A stretch of DNA of 64,000 nucleotides from positions 15,783,003 through 15,847,002 of the forward strand of contig VZDJ01007753.1 of assembly GCA_008694505.1 (NCBI GenBank), read 5' to 3'. Source of the stretch: Cyanoderma ruficeps. Taxonomy: Eukaryota > Chordata > Aves > Passeriformes > Timaliidae. Below the pieces are notes generated by a model, which did not search any database, was not told the origin of the DNA, and was given only the letters and a program-made list of their open reading frames with translations. Each line of letters starts with the position of its first letter. Position 1 is the stretch's first letter. Both the position numbers and the translations under genes were made by a program. This document shows, piece by piece, positions 48,289 to 62,100 of the stretch.

Positions 48289-51200
48289 CTGGAGAGTGAG
48301 AAAGTCCTCTGTGCCTGGAGTACTCTCACTTTGGGATGTTTTTCTGGACTTTGACAAAGTTTCCCAGGACTAAGTTCTACAAGAACAGTTCCCAAGGTTT
48401 CTTGAATCACTGTTCATTCTCCACATTGCTGCAGATTACATGCAAGTTTATCATATCCCCGTGAGCTGAAAACCAGCACAGTACTTCCTTCCCAGGTGTG
48501 GGTTATGGGCCATCAACTCCTGCAGCAGCAGAGATCATGGACTAAAGAGTGACTAGAAAAGGTGTTTGTTAAACATCTGTGTAGGATTTTCTGAATTGTT
48601 TTCTCAGTGTGGGACCAAAGCATTTAATCTTCAACAAATTCTAGGATATCATATCATCTGTTAAATGTCAAAAACAAATTATAACCAATATTTACAAAAT
48701 AAATATTAAGTTAAAAGAAAGGCAGCTCAAGGAGGAATGTGGAGCATGAGTTGCTTTTAAGACTAGGTGTCATCCAGCTGAATAGCAGAAATTGCAAAAT
48801 TCAAGAAATAACTTGCTCAAGATTTAAAAGTACGTACTAATAGATGTAGAAACTTGCAGCTCCTTACCTGATAGTTATCAGTCTCTAATGAAGCTCAATT
48901 TCCTCAACTGAAAAAGGAAAACAGGAAGGGAGCAAACTAATATACAGCTAAGATTATTAGCTGAGAGAGAGAAGGCTGCCATAAGGAGTAGTTGGCAGGA
49001 AAAGTTAGACTGCTAGGGGCCAAGAAACCATCTTTTCCCACTGTTTAAAGGCAGAAAAAAGGAAGAGAGAGTTGGGAGCTAGGAAGTACCCACAGTATGC
49101 ATCTCAGGTAAGCCCAAATTGTCTGAATCATGGTCAGAACCTCAACAATAAGATTTAGTGCCATGAAATTTTCTAGATTAGAGATTTTTAGTTGCTTTTC
49201 TTTTTAAAGGACCAGCCTATTAAGACTGCTTTGAAAAAAACAGAGGAGTGATATACCTTTATCTCTGTTTTAAATGTTTGTGTCCACCACCTTTTAGCTC
49301 CCAATTTTCTCTTTCTTTTCCTCTTTCCATTCCCTGTCGTATTTTCTTTGCAATTGACTTCTTGGATTTCCAAGTATGTGTTTTCTTTCTTTGTCCATCT
49401 CAATACCTCATAGCTAAAATGCTATTTTTCACTTTTTCTCAGGTACTATAATTTGTTTTTTTCTTCTATCCCTTCTCCCTCCTCGCATTTTATACCATCT
49501 TAATCTTACTTAATAATTCTTAATCTTTCCCCTTTGTCCCGTATCTTCTCTGTATTGTACTTGTTCCTCCAGAAGCTTCAGGTTTGAATGGTGGAGGTTT
49601 GGTCGTATTTGGAACAAGCATTAATACTACAAGCTTTCGGGCAGCTGAGATCAGGCTGTGACATCTGGATGAGATGTCCATCTGCATGGAGAAAAGGAGA
49701 TAAACAATAGTGGGTTGGAGGGAGTGCAAAGGAGACCGCAGGACACAAGGAGGAAAAAACACTAGACATGGCAAGATGTCACATCCCAGAGTTTTGATGT
49801 CATGAGCTGGAGGTGTGGGAGGAGTCCTGGAGAAGTACTTTATGAACACTGCAGGAGTGCTGAGTTTCAGTGGGAACCCTACAAGGGAGAGATTTTCAGA
49901 AGGAATTCAAAGCTACATAGCTTCAATTCTCAACCATTTTAACTGTTGACCAGCATACCATGACCAGGGCATGAGGAAATAAGGCCCTGATGGCCTCCTC
50001 TGCAAGTGTTAACCCTCCAGTAAGACAGTGGGATATTGCACATAGACAGCAGAGCTTTACATGTGAGCAGGTTTTAGCACAGGGTTTCAAAGACGGGAGT
50101 CCTGTTCTACCACCCACATCCTCCTATATCTGCTCTGACAAACACATTTCCCATCACTCACGTGGTGCAACCTGTAGTCTCACGAATGACTAGCTCACTT
50201 CACTCAGAATGTTTGCAATAATCTCTTGTTTCATCACTTGTACTACAGAACAGCACAAAATGCTGCTGCCAACCGTCCCATTCACTCCTGTTTCTTCAGT
50301 GGCACTCACCCAGTAGGACTGCCCAAGTTCTCACATACCTCATGAGGAGTTAAAGAACCCCACTGCTGCTTTCCTTAGCTTCCTGTGGTCTGAGTCATCT
50401 CACTGAGCTGCCCAGTTCTCCATGCACCTTTGTGATAATCGGAAGGGCTGGGGCACAACTGCAATTGCATGATAATCCCTTCACTTACTATAGATAATGA
50501 ATAGGTAAGAAGGAAAAGACAGACACAGAAAAGATTCAAAACATACTAATTACAACTAAGGAGGTCAGCATGTTAGTGTTTGTAACTCCCATTACCACAT
50601 GTACCAAGAGCTCTATCTATTAAAACATTTAAGAAAAATGAAGTTAACTCCTGCTGGTATTAACACCATGATACAGCATGGGCCTAGATTTCTGCAGTGC
50701 TCCTCTCCCCTCTAGCTAGTTTTCTAACTCAGAGAAGAATTCCATGAACTCACTCCTCTTTCCTGTAAAAAGGGACACTCCCAACCTGCAAAACCAAAAA
50801 GCACTTTTAAGTGCCCACATCTGCAGGTGTTACCTACATTCTTGTAATGCTTCAGTACAGCCCAGACTCAGAGCATAGGAAACATACCCCATTAAAAGCT
50901 GAACCAGAAGGAAGCAATGTCAGCAGACAAAGCCACACAAAACCTCTCTGCTGGCCTGCCAGGATAGATGACAAGGATCTTCTGCAGGTGTTCTGCTGGG
51001 AGGTGGAACAAGCACCGTGGCAGGTACAACAGAGAATGCCTCAGTGGAACACTGAGAGTAAATGGGGCTTCCCTCTGTTAAACCAGCAAACAAGAGACTA
51101 TGAAGGGAAGCAAAGGGGTGTAGTTAAAGGCAGGGATGGGAAGAGAGAAGCAGGCTTCTTGAAATTTGGTGTCATCAAAGGCTTGGATGGCAGGAGTAGG

Positions 51201-52949
51201 AACTTCATTTGCAACTCTTGAAGGTGCCTGAAACCTCAGCTGTAAGATGGGCAGTTGGGAGAAGTAGCAAACACATGTGTCACACCAAATGGGGTTGCCA
51301 TAATGATAACCAGGGAAGCCTCGGGGGGAAGTAGAGCTGGGACAGAGGAGAGGCAATGCCAAGAGGGACCAGGTGACTCAGCAACAGAGATCACAAAGAA
51401 GGGAGTCCTTTATGAGCACCAACAGGTAAACAGCCATTTCAGCACACCCGAGGTTTGAACCCAGATGGCAAAGTGGATAGAGATGTGAGGGCCTGGAAAA
51501 GCAGCCAGGGTAAGGACACACCACCCCTAAGGGGGCTGAGGTCATCGTAGGTGAGCATGGGAGACTAGAGATAGCAAAATATAGAGGAAGACAAGGCATA
51601 AAGGAATGATTGAAGGAAGAGAGACAGATCATGATAGCAAGAAGGAAGAGAATTTTTCAGCCTTTTAGAAGTTAATATTCCATTTTGAGATAAAAATTAA
51701 TTTTATATTTTTGCTATGATACATTTTTCATAGTTCAAAACAAACGTGTTTGCCAACTTGCAATACTTGCAACAGACAAGTTGCTCATTTGATTTAAATT
51801 TTAGGTAATTAAGGGCAATCGATACTGACTGAAGCATTATATATTTTTATTTTAGATTAGTATCTTTGCAGGTTTACATAATATTTGTCTTATTAAAATT
51901 CTTCCTAAAGCAAATAATTATTTTGGTCTTCATCTCAAACATAAGCAGTTTCAACAAATTACCTTGTGCAATTTATAGTATTTCCATATACCCTATGTTG
52001 CTTTTAGACAGGCAGGGACTGACAAAGTCATGCAATTACCCATTAATTACCCATGGATATCAGTGTGAAGCACTTAGCTTGCCTTCTGGCCACAAAATTT
52101 GTCTCTCAGTTTTTTATGTTTTAATTCTCACAGCATTCCATCTTACAATAACAAGAAATACTATGAAAACTGCTGAAATTAACAGGGGGGGGATACTGAG
52201 CTGGATCATCTAAATACCATGAATGGTCAGTGGAAAGTGCAGCCATGGATTAGATAGTTATACCTCCACTGGAAGAGCTGATCCTGACTCACAATATGGC
52301 TTGAAACAGTAATTTCCAAGAGATTTTCAAAAACTAAATATTGCTGGTGTAATAAAACTTCTAAATTCAGAAGTATAGAAAATGTGTATTTTTCAGGTGA
52401 AATCTCAGATTATCTTTTATGTTTAGCTTGACATGTTATTTCTAGAAAAATTCCTTGCTGACATTATAGGAAAACACAGTTTTCATGTTCTTTGAGATTG
52501 TCCACATTTATAATGTATTTTTCTGTTGCACTAAATTTGGAATAAATTTCTGTACTCATTTGTCTTCACTTCACATACAATTTCCAGTAGTATAACGAAT
52601 TTTGTAAGCATTTGTACTGCTGTCCCAGATCCATGCATTTAAAAAACTTGTCAACAAACCCAATGTTTTCTGACCTTCAATTTACTGCATTTACACATAT
52701 ATGCATGAAAAAAAATGTTCACCGGCAGTGAAATCCAACATAAATAAAACACAAGTCTAATTATTATTTTGTTTGCTTGGTTGATCTAGGATCACCATGT
52801 GGTAGAGAGGAACCACAGCCTGAGACAAGTCTTTACTTTCCGAAGTCTACTATGCTCATTTGAAGACAGCTCTTGATTCTTCTTCGGAGAAGGAAAAAAA
52901 AACCAAACCCAAAAAATATGCAGCTATCTTCTGAAACTCAGGCAAGTGT

Positions 52950-53158
52950 TTATTTTTTGTGCTGTTGTTTCTGCTGTATGGCTGAATTCAAAGCCTGAAG
53001 GATCAGATGTTGGTTGTTCTGAATGTTGTAGCTGGTCAGTTCTATCAGCTTGTCAAACTCCTCCCCTGTGTAGGTAAAGCTGTTTAAGCAGTATGGGGAA
53101 GAAATGGTGGAAACATCCACGTTGCCTTGCGCCATCTCAGCAGGGCTGCGCTCCACGC
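52950..53158 (-). CDS. PLA2G4E-like: Gene A last exon and stop
   Basis: 209 nt, [17 protein letters not shown] to QQKQQHKK then TAA. GVERSPxE is the classic last-exon start in PLA2G4E/D. The stop codon overlaps an AATAAA hexamer (minus strand 52949-52954), which would give an extremely short 3' UTR if used; a more distal AATAAA is at 51846-51851. Confidence 0.95.
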
Positions 53159-56100
53159 CTGACAAATAAAGAAAAGTCATCAGTGGGGTATAGATATGGT
53201 TCCACCTCCAACTTTCCAGGTGGGGTATGTTACTCCTCACTCCCTTGGCATTTGTGTTTCTCTTCCATGGGAGGCACAGCAGGAGAGGCAGGAGACCACG
53301 CTACACCATGTCCCCCATCCCACAGCCAAAGGGCTGCCAGGTGGTGGGAGAACCATCCTGTGGCTTACCAGGCTCTTTGTATTTTCTGAAGGAGTCATTC
53401 ACCAGCGGGAAAAACACCACAATTGGTGCCTCTGGAGTCTCTGAGTCTTCAAAGATGTAGCACTCATTTAGATTTTTCTTCTCTTCTTCACTCATGTGGA
53501 TTTTGGGAAATGGGATTCCCTGCTTTTGAAAGTATTTGGAGGCTTCTTCCAAAGGCTGAATTCAGACAAAAAAGTAGGAAAGATCAGAAATTCTGCCACA
53601 CTCCACTACTTTTCCTAAAGCATCCATCAAAACACCTCCACAAAGGTTTGGGAGCAGAGTTCAGTATCGATATTTCCTCTGTCCTTGTGTCTTACATGAG
53701 ATATTAAGTGCTGTTAACAGAACAATTCAAGGCTCAGCCTCCAACTTGCACTCCTGATTGGTGTTCTACCTTCTCCTCCTCATTAGCCTTTATCTCTACA
53801 AGATAGGTAAAATGTCCTATGGAAAGGGTGACCTAGCAGCTTAAGATACAGAAAGATGGTTCTTTTGGAGAAAATCTTGAAACAAGTAGAATGGACAAGA
53901 ACATGAAATAGTACAGGTTTTAAATGCAAAATTACAATTTTTTTTTGACATAAAGTATTTGAAAGCTTTGGCTTAGATGCCTTAGGATGGTTCTGAAAAG
54001 TGATGTAAGCAAACAGTGATCTGGAAGCAAATACCATCTTAACTAAAATGTTAATCTTGCAGGTATGTTAGCAATTTTTGAAAGTAAGATTTTCCTTCCT
54101 GAGTCTGGTTGTCATGTATGAAAATTTTGGTCTTCAAGAATTTCTGTCTTGTCCATATCTAGTAACAGGAATTATAGACCATGTTATTAGATAGTATTTG
54201 ATTGAGCAAATATTGTCAAAGGACAAGTCTTTTCCCCAATTTCGAACAACAACAAAATAATCCAGTTACTGTTCTAAAGACAACTGGACAAAATATTTCT
54301 AATTATACTACACGTGGTTAACTTCATATGAACATCACAAGACAACCATAATGAGTTCATCAGTGGTGGTAGCTAGTACCAGATAAACACTCCATGTGAG
54401 TGCAATCTAGATGGCCAAATGGAGATCACAGGAGGACACAGGTCTAGGAGATAGCATTTAGCGATTAGAGGGTTAATGCAAATAAAATATATATAAATCT
54501 GATATTGCTTAGCATTTAGCTATTAGAGGGTTAGTGCAAATAAAATATTTAGAAATCTGATATTGCTTCTGTTCTCAGGGGATTTACCAGCATCACTTGC
54601 AAGATCTAAGCATCTGCACAGGGAGCTATAGACCAAGGATCCTTTTCTCCCACAATCAGTTTATTCTACATAAAATATTCTAAATTTTTAGGAGTTTAGG
54701 AGGGCTAAAATGCAGCAGTTGTTTATCAAAGAAAACAGAGCACTTTTCACACCAAGGTCTGTGATCCAGAAGAATAGTTTAGGTGCAGGACAACATCCAC
54801 TTTCCTCTCTGGCCTCATGAGTGGTGGATAGCTAATGTCGATGTATCCCGCTGTGTCTGCCATGCACATGAACTCTGCTGTTTCTGTCAGCTGGTTGGGG
54901 AAATGCTCTAGTATGGTATCTAAAAGGAAATATTTGTTATGATGAGTGATTCACTAAAGAAACAGAACATCTGTTTTTTGACTAATAAGGAAAAATTGGG
55001 AATAATGCCTATTGGTTCTCCATTACATTTACTTTTTCCAGACACACTACAGGTGTTCAGCCTTCACACATAAAAAAAAGACCTCTTCAAGGTAAAAAGA
55101 GAGTTCTTTCACTTCTCATGTTGGTCTTCTCCCACCCTAGATGATCAGTAATTTTCTTTCCCTGGAGTCAAGGAAATTCATGGATCTGATTTGACTCTAT
55201 GAAATTTAAATAGTTATCTTGAAATATTCATTTCCAAATGTGCATTGTCTGCCTTCTCTTCACAGATGAAAACACCAACCATCCAAGAAGGTAAAAAATT
55301 ATATTCAAGCATGTTTACCTTTCCATCTACAGAAGTTTTTGTTCTGAAGGTATTCATTGTGCAGCTGGAACCCCTTCAGGAAGTTGTAGAACTTTGAAAC
55401 CATCACCCGCTCTGTCAGGATCTGCCGAATTATGCCCATGATGCCACATTCAGGGGTGACCAAGTAAGTGTCCAACTCATGTCTCCTGTTAGATAGAGAA
55501 GGCTCTTCTGAAAGATAGAGGAGATGAACAAATTTGTTGCTTTGATACAGTTCTTTTCAATACTTAAAATAACAGAAGACATCTCATATTAGCTAAGGAA
55601 AAGAAGGTCCTAATAAGACATTGCAACATACATCAATGTCAAAATAGGAATAAGAAGAAAATCAATCTTTGATAAAGCCTATTCAATGAGAAACAGAGTG
55701 GCAACAAACTTGCCAAAACTGGAAAAAGTGATTTATTCTTTGATAGAAGTCACAGATAGATTCCCTGTGTAAAGGTTAGGGTAGGTTCAGAATCTGGACC
55801 TGTTCCTTTCAAAATTAATAAAAATCAGCTTTTCAAAAAAACAAAACAAAACCAAACCCAAGAAAACCCACCAAACAAAAAATGCTGTCGGGAGACATCC
55901 ATAAAAGAACAGAGTAAACGGGCTGTGCTAAACAGTACCTCATGAGACTGGGAAGAGAGCCAATGGCTTTCTATCACTTTCTATCATGCATTTATTGATT
56001 TATTGAGCTTTGCAACATTTCCATGGAGAAAGTGATAGAAACCCATAAACCAAACTCACCAACTCCCTTTAAACAAAAGAAGACAACCAAGGCCTCTTAG

Positions 56101-59100
56101 AAAAATACAGGCTTACAACAAGAACAAAGAAAATTGAAATGGAGTTGGATGTAATTGAAGTCTTCAACAACAATGTACGAAAAGCACCAGCTGCTGAGGC
56201 AGACAGAGAACACAGCACTGAGGTGTTTGTTACAACACGGAGGTTCACCAAATGGCCCCTGGCAAAGATAATCTGTTTAAAACCTTTAGTAGTTTTCATA
56301 TTTGCATAAATTCAGTCTAAGAGAGATTAATGGAAATGATATTGCTATGAATAAGTTCAGAGAGAAAACCTAGTTAGAAGCAGCTGACAATGTGAAGCCT
56401 CTGAATTTATGGGGCAACAGGTAAAACAAACGTAACTAACCAATATCAACAGCGCTGTGTTGGGTACACCTCAGTGAGCGCCTTTGTGTGGGATCCGACG
56501 AATGCCAGGCATCCAAGAGGTTGTATGAAAAGACATTGCTCCATAGGCCTGTGCAGTGGTAGAGAACAGAGAAACTTCTTCAGAAACATTCTAATGGAAA
56601 ATATCCCTTAAAAAACACCAATCTCTAGCTTTGCAAGGGGTATTGGAAAGCCTTGATGTTTCCAAATTATCACCAAAAACTATATGAAGTTCTTTCAGCA
56701 AGTAGCATTCTGTTCTCAAGGAGGAGCCTAAATAGTTTAAAACATTGTGTGAGGTCTTCAGTCACTATAATTCATTGCCACATACAAACCAACGTTTTCC
56801 ATCCTATAAGCAACTGTCCTAAGTGAACAAAACCATGCCATTTCCTATAAAATAGGGGTCTGGTCTAGAAAATATGTCATATACAAGTAGATACTCAGTT
56901 AAAGACTTGGAAGCTGCTGCTGGACAGTCAAGAGTCAAATGGTTAGAGCACAGTCTGGAATAGTCTGCAGAAAAGTTCTAAATAAAAGACACCTTTGCTG
57001 TCCCTCTAAAATTTCTCTCTGCACAGGGTCTCTTGAGGGAGGCTTTCTCCTGTTATTCTCATTCCCATAGTGCTTCTCCTATTTTTGCCACCCTATGTAA
57101 AAGAACATCTAAAAATGACTCCACAGTGCAGAAATCTCCAAAAGTGTCTTGGATTTTGAAAATTATCTCTTCCTCCCCAGCTCTGTCACAGGCCCCAAGA
57201 GGAACTCTACCAGAGAAGGTAGTGCTGTGCTTTGCCTTGAAAATCTCTACCAGTGAAAGCTTTGCAAAAGCCATACTTTGTACAGGATGCAATAACTTGA
57301 GTTGCACAATATAATAATTATTCATTCCATAAATTATTGACAGAAATACAATTCTCTTTAAAACACGGCTTGTTTCGAGAGTGGGGCAGAAATACAAGAG
57401 CCTTCTGTTTTACAGAAAGTCCTTGTAAGAATAGACTCACTTAAGAAATATTAGAAATGCTTAATCGAGAAATCAGATTGGGATTCTCTGGATCTGCCCT
57501 TAGCTGTCAAGCAGAGTTCATTTGCACATAATTACTGGCCAGTTTCTGTCAAGACAACCTCATCTCTCAGCAGCTTGAGAAGCTTCTCTGCTATGAGGAG
57601 ACAACTGCTCTGGTTTCTCTTGTTTCGGTGTCTTCTCACTCTGCAACCCTTCCAGTTCCCTCAGCCCTAGGAGTTACACACTGTTTCTGCATTTTAATGA
57701 CTTTCACACATTGTTTTCTCCTCAGAACTTGTTTATAATTACATAGCAAAGTTGTCCTAACCTCTTGCACTGAATTTTCTTTGTACCTATATTGGCTGAA
57801 GTAAGAACTATGAAAAGGGATGGTATCTTTTACTAGGCCAACAGAGTTGAAGAGATTAAACAAGCTCTTATGCACCCCAGCCTTTCTTCTGGAAACATGA
57901 GGGTCTGGTATCCCCATAAACTCATCCAGTCTTTCCAGCTCTATCCACTGCTCTTACAAAAGGCCTTTCCTCTCCCTGCAAATGACACCTTGCTTTTATC
58001 TTTAAACTAGCTATCCTGCTGTAACTAATAGCACATTTTAATAGTAACCACATTTTAATAGTAAGAGGGCATTGCATGTGGTATCACTAGATGGCAACAT
58101 TGCTTTAACTCTCCACCTTATCCTTTATAAAGATGCACGCGTTGCTGTGGCGTCACCAGGCTCAGGTGCTAAGGCTGAGAACAGACCTCAGCTCAGCTGG
58201 ATGTGTTGGGTGTGCTTGCTATCTGGCCACCTCAGGTATGAACACACTACCCCACTGCTACTGAGGAACTGCAACAGAGGCACAACCTGCTCAGAAGAAG
58301 GCTCTGTAGTCCCACCTAGCTCTGTGACCTACCTCCTACCTCTAACAGTCAGCACAAAGTGCTAATGGAATAGTAAAAGAAAAAGGGAAGAATGAAGGGA
58401 TCTCTTCTCCAGCATACTATCCAGCATCTCAAGCTCCTGGATTTAGGATTTCTAGTACTGGTGGCTGCATCTGAACTGTTGGGTCTCAGAGCCACGAGTG
58501 GTATTTGCTTTGAATGGATTGCTCCTGCTCTCTTCAGATCTATTCATACCCTTGGACCCTGTGGTTTTTTTCTGAGTCTTTTCCCTCAGACGACTCTTTT
58601 CTAAACCCATAACAGCACTAAAACCTCTTAACACAGCTAATAAAGCTGTGAGATTTAGTACTTTTGTGACTGAGCGCAATCTTTTCTTTCTTATGCCCAA
58701 CTATTGCCTCTGTTTTGAACAACATGATTCTGGACTCCTCTTGCATAATACATTCACAGCTTCTCTGAATACCAAATAAGGAATAACCAGGTGGTGTTGC
58801 TGGTTGTATAGGTTTTTTCACTTTATAAGTTAACAGTTTTTTACCTGTATCCTTGGTGTCCTGTTGTGTCTTGTGCCCGCTTACCTGTCAAATACCTGTT
58901 TAAGAGCAGATGGACTTGTCTGCAGACAACTTTACCCCAGAGAGCCAATGTACAAAGGGGTGTAGTAGAGACTTCCAGTATTAAGCAAAATTAAAACTAG
59001 AATTGCATAAAACCTGAAAAGCTGTTTCTCATATATTACTGGGTGGTACCCAATTTACTGAATTAAGAATGATAAATTTCAATTATTTATCATCGTAGCA

Positions 59101-62100
59101 AAATTATAAAGTATTTAGAATACTATTAAACTTGCGAAAGCATCAGTAGCAGTTCACGAAACTACTCTAAATTGCTGTATTGTATAATAAACTCAATAAC
59201 AACATTGCTTTGGTATCTACGATCATGCCATTCAAAGACAAATTTGATTTTAAGATTTTGGTTTTAAAATACAATTTTTTTTGTGTGGAACTCTGCTGCT
59301 GGTTGGTTCAAAATGAATTTAACCTGTTCAAGCAGCCCTGAAACTTCAGGCATGTGCATCACTCTTCAAGACAAAAGCAACAGTGAATAGTGCGGTCTGA
59401 AATTTCCTGTCAGTACTTTTAGCCCTTCTCCATTGTTTGAGGAATTCGGTCAGAGACAAGAACAACATGATGTACAATTTGTTTCAGTCCTGCATGATGC
59501 AGGGCACTGTTTGTAATACGCAGGGCTTGCATTATATTAAAAATAAAGTACATGTTTATGCAATTCAGATTTTTGCAGTAGAGCACATCACCTTTCATGA
59601 AGCAGATTCGGGACTCAGGAAGCTTCTTCATCAGGCGACCCATGAAGAACTCACTGCCAAAATCCTCTGCACGAATGAAGGCACCATATTTTAAGAACCC
59701 AGCCTCATAAGGGGTGAACTCCACCCATTCTGCAGACACATAAAACAAACTTTTAGATCTTAATCTTATCCTTATTTCCCTGCTGGAAGGGCTATGAAAA
59801 GGCAAAAAGGCAGCTGCAGGATAAACCCTATCTGCAGGGTGACCGCAGACTGACCTTCCTCAGGGTAGCTGGTGTCAGCCACTCACTCAGTAATGTTTTG
59901 CAGTGTTATTTGTTCAGAACTTTCCAATGACCCTCTCCAGAGAGAATGTAAGTGAAGTTTATATTGAGAGGGGTCAGCCTGAGTTACCCCACATATGGAG
60001 CTAAGGCTTGTGAGTATCTTGGCCCTCCTTAAACACCTCCCCAAGATTTCTCCTGCCTCATAGAAGATAAGTTCCTCCCATAGCCTAGGCATAAAGACTG
60101 GAAATGGAAAAGAAAGTTAAGGAGAAAAATAAACTCTTTATAAATGCTATGGGTCAGCTGGAGAAGAGGTTGAAGTACTGATAATTCAGATAATTTGACA
60201 CCAAATGAGCCCATTGTTGCCATCACCTTTGAACTCTGAAAGGCTGTAATCTTCTTTGATGTTGAGGATCATATAGATAGGTAGGGGATTTTGACCCTGA
60301 CTCAATGCCTCTTGCTCATCTGAGAGTTTGTGGTTATTTTTCTGTGAATTGATGAAAGACAAAGAGCAAAATCAAGGGACCTTCTTGGCATGGTATATGG
60401 CCTTCCAAGAGTACAGCAAAATATATATGTGTTTCCCTCTTAATTTTGCTATTCTCTTGACTCATTTTGTGTCCAAACATTTTTTTTAAGCAGGGAGTGA
60501 TCTAAACATCCACATAGGCTTATTTATTTACAGGTAGAGTTTTAGGATGCTTTTTTAAAAAATGGTCTCTTGTTCTTTTTCATAAATACATCCACTTTAC
60601 ATGGAAGTTTGTTTTCACAGGGACGAGCAGAGGAAAATAAACCAAGAGCACAACTCTTAAGTTTGGTACTCAGATGCTCATACTTGTAGAAGGAAACATA
60701 GGTTTCCTGTGCTACAGAAAGCTCTTGGGCTGCTAGTTATGCATTAAGAGATACGTGGGGATGAAACTCTCAACAAGTTTGCAGAAAACACTAAGCTGGG
60801 TGGGAGCTGTTGATCTGCTGGAGAACAGGAGGTCTCTGCAGGGGGATCTGGACAGGCTGGATCAATGGGCCAAGGCCAATCATGTGAGGTTCAACAAGGC
60901 CAAGTGCCAGATCCTGCACTTGTGTCACAATAACCCCATGCAGTTCTACAAGCTGGGGAAAGAGTGGCTGTAAAGCTGCCCAGCAGAAATGAACCTGGGG
61001 TTGCTGGCTGACAGCAGCTGAACCTGATCCAGTGTGTGCCCAGGTAGCCATGACTGCCAAAGGCATCCTGGCCTGTGTCAGCAGTAGTAGTAGGACCAGG
61101 GCAGTGATTGTCCCCCTGTACTTGGCATTGGTGAGGCCACACCTCATGTGCTCTGTCCAGTTTTCAGCCCCTCTCTGTAAGAAAGACATTGAGGTGCTGG
61201 AGCATGTCCAGCAAAGGACATGGAGCAAAGGCAATGGAACTGGGAAAGGGTCTACAGAAAAAGTCTTACAAGGAGCAGCTGAAAGAGCTGGCATTGTGTA
61301 GCCTGCAGAAAAGGAGACTCAGCTGAGAACTTATCACTCTCTGCAACTTCCTGAAAAGAACTAGTAGGCAAGTGGAGATTGGTCTCTTCTTCCAAGTAAC
61401 AAGAGCGGAGGAAATGAACTTAAGTTGTGCCTGAAGAGGTTTAAATTGAGCAATAGGGAAAATTTTCTTCACTGAAAGTCTGATCAGCACTGGAACAGAT
61501 TCCCCAGGGAAGTGGTGGAATCACCGTCTGTGAAAGTGTTTGAAACTTGTGTAGATGTGGCACCTGGGGACATGGGTTTGTGGTGAACATGATAGCAATA
61601 GGATAATGGTTGGACACAGAGGCCTTTCCAATCTCAACAATTCTAAAACCCCTTTGTTAATCAGCAGAAATCATCTGCTGGATAACACTGGCATGCTCTC
61701 AAGCATCTGTCCCTGGAGCTTCATTTTCCATACAATAGTATTCAGTAGCTGTTAGAGAAAATATAGGAAAAACACTACCCCATCGTCTAATGCTTTTTCC
61801 AGCAGAAGCCCCCAAAAATCAACACTAGAGATCTGGTATCCCTCTTGCTTCCGCAGTTTTAGCTCCTTTGCATAGTATTTCAAGTTCTCCAGGGAAAAGC
61901 AGCTTAGCTTGCACTTGGTCATATGTCTGCGGACTTCACCAATCGGTCCTGACAGATCCTTGTGTGACCAGTCAGCACTCTGATACAAATGTGACAAAGT
62001 CCTGGGGAAAAGAAAGGAAGTGCATTGTCATTTGCAGGGAAACTTTCACTTTTTAGACTTAAATCTAAGATCTACATCAAATGAAGTAGCTGAGTTTCTT

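Larger units (their letters stand above)
45400..52949. other. Intergenic region between gene A stop and gene B promoter
   Basis: About 7.5 kb. It should hold the gene A 3' UTR at its right end and distal promoter sequence of gene B at its left. The 45430-46150 part is GC-rich compared with its surroundings. One candidate exon with good splice sites is at 48187-48288. No other coding sequence could be supported; many short ORFs are chance. Confidence 0.5.

Noticed and set aside
52949..52954. AATAAA overlapping the gene A stop codon as the poly(A) signal
   Set aside because: It would give a 3' UTR of only about 20 nt; more likely a coincidence of the lysine-rich tail plus TAA.
60791..61294. 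167-codon minus-strand ORF
   Set aside because: It is the complement of the CR1 fragment, not a gene.
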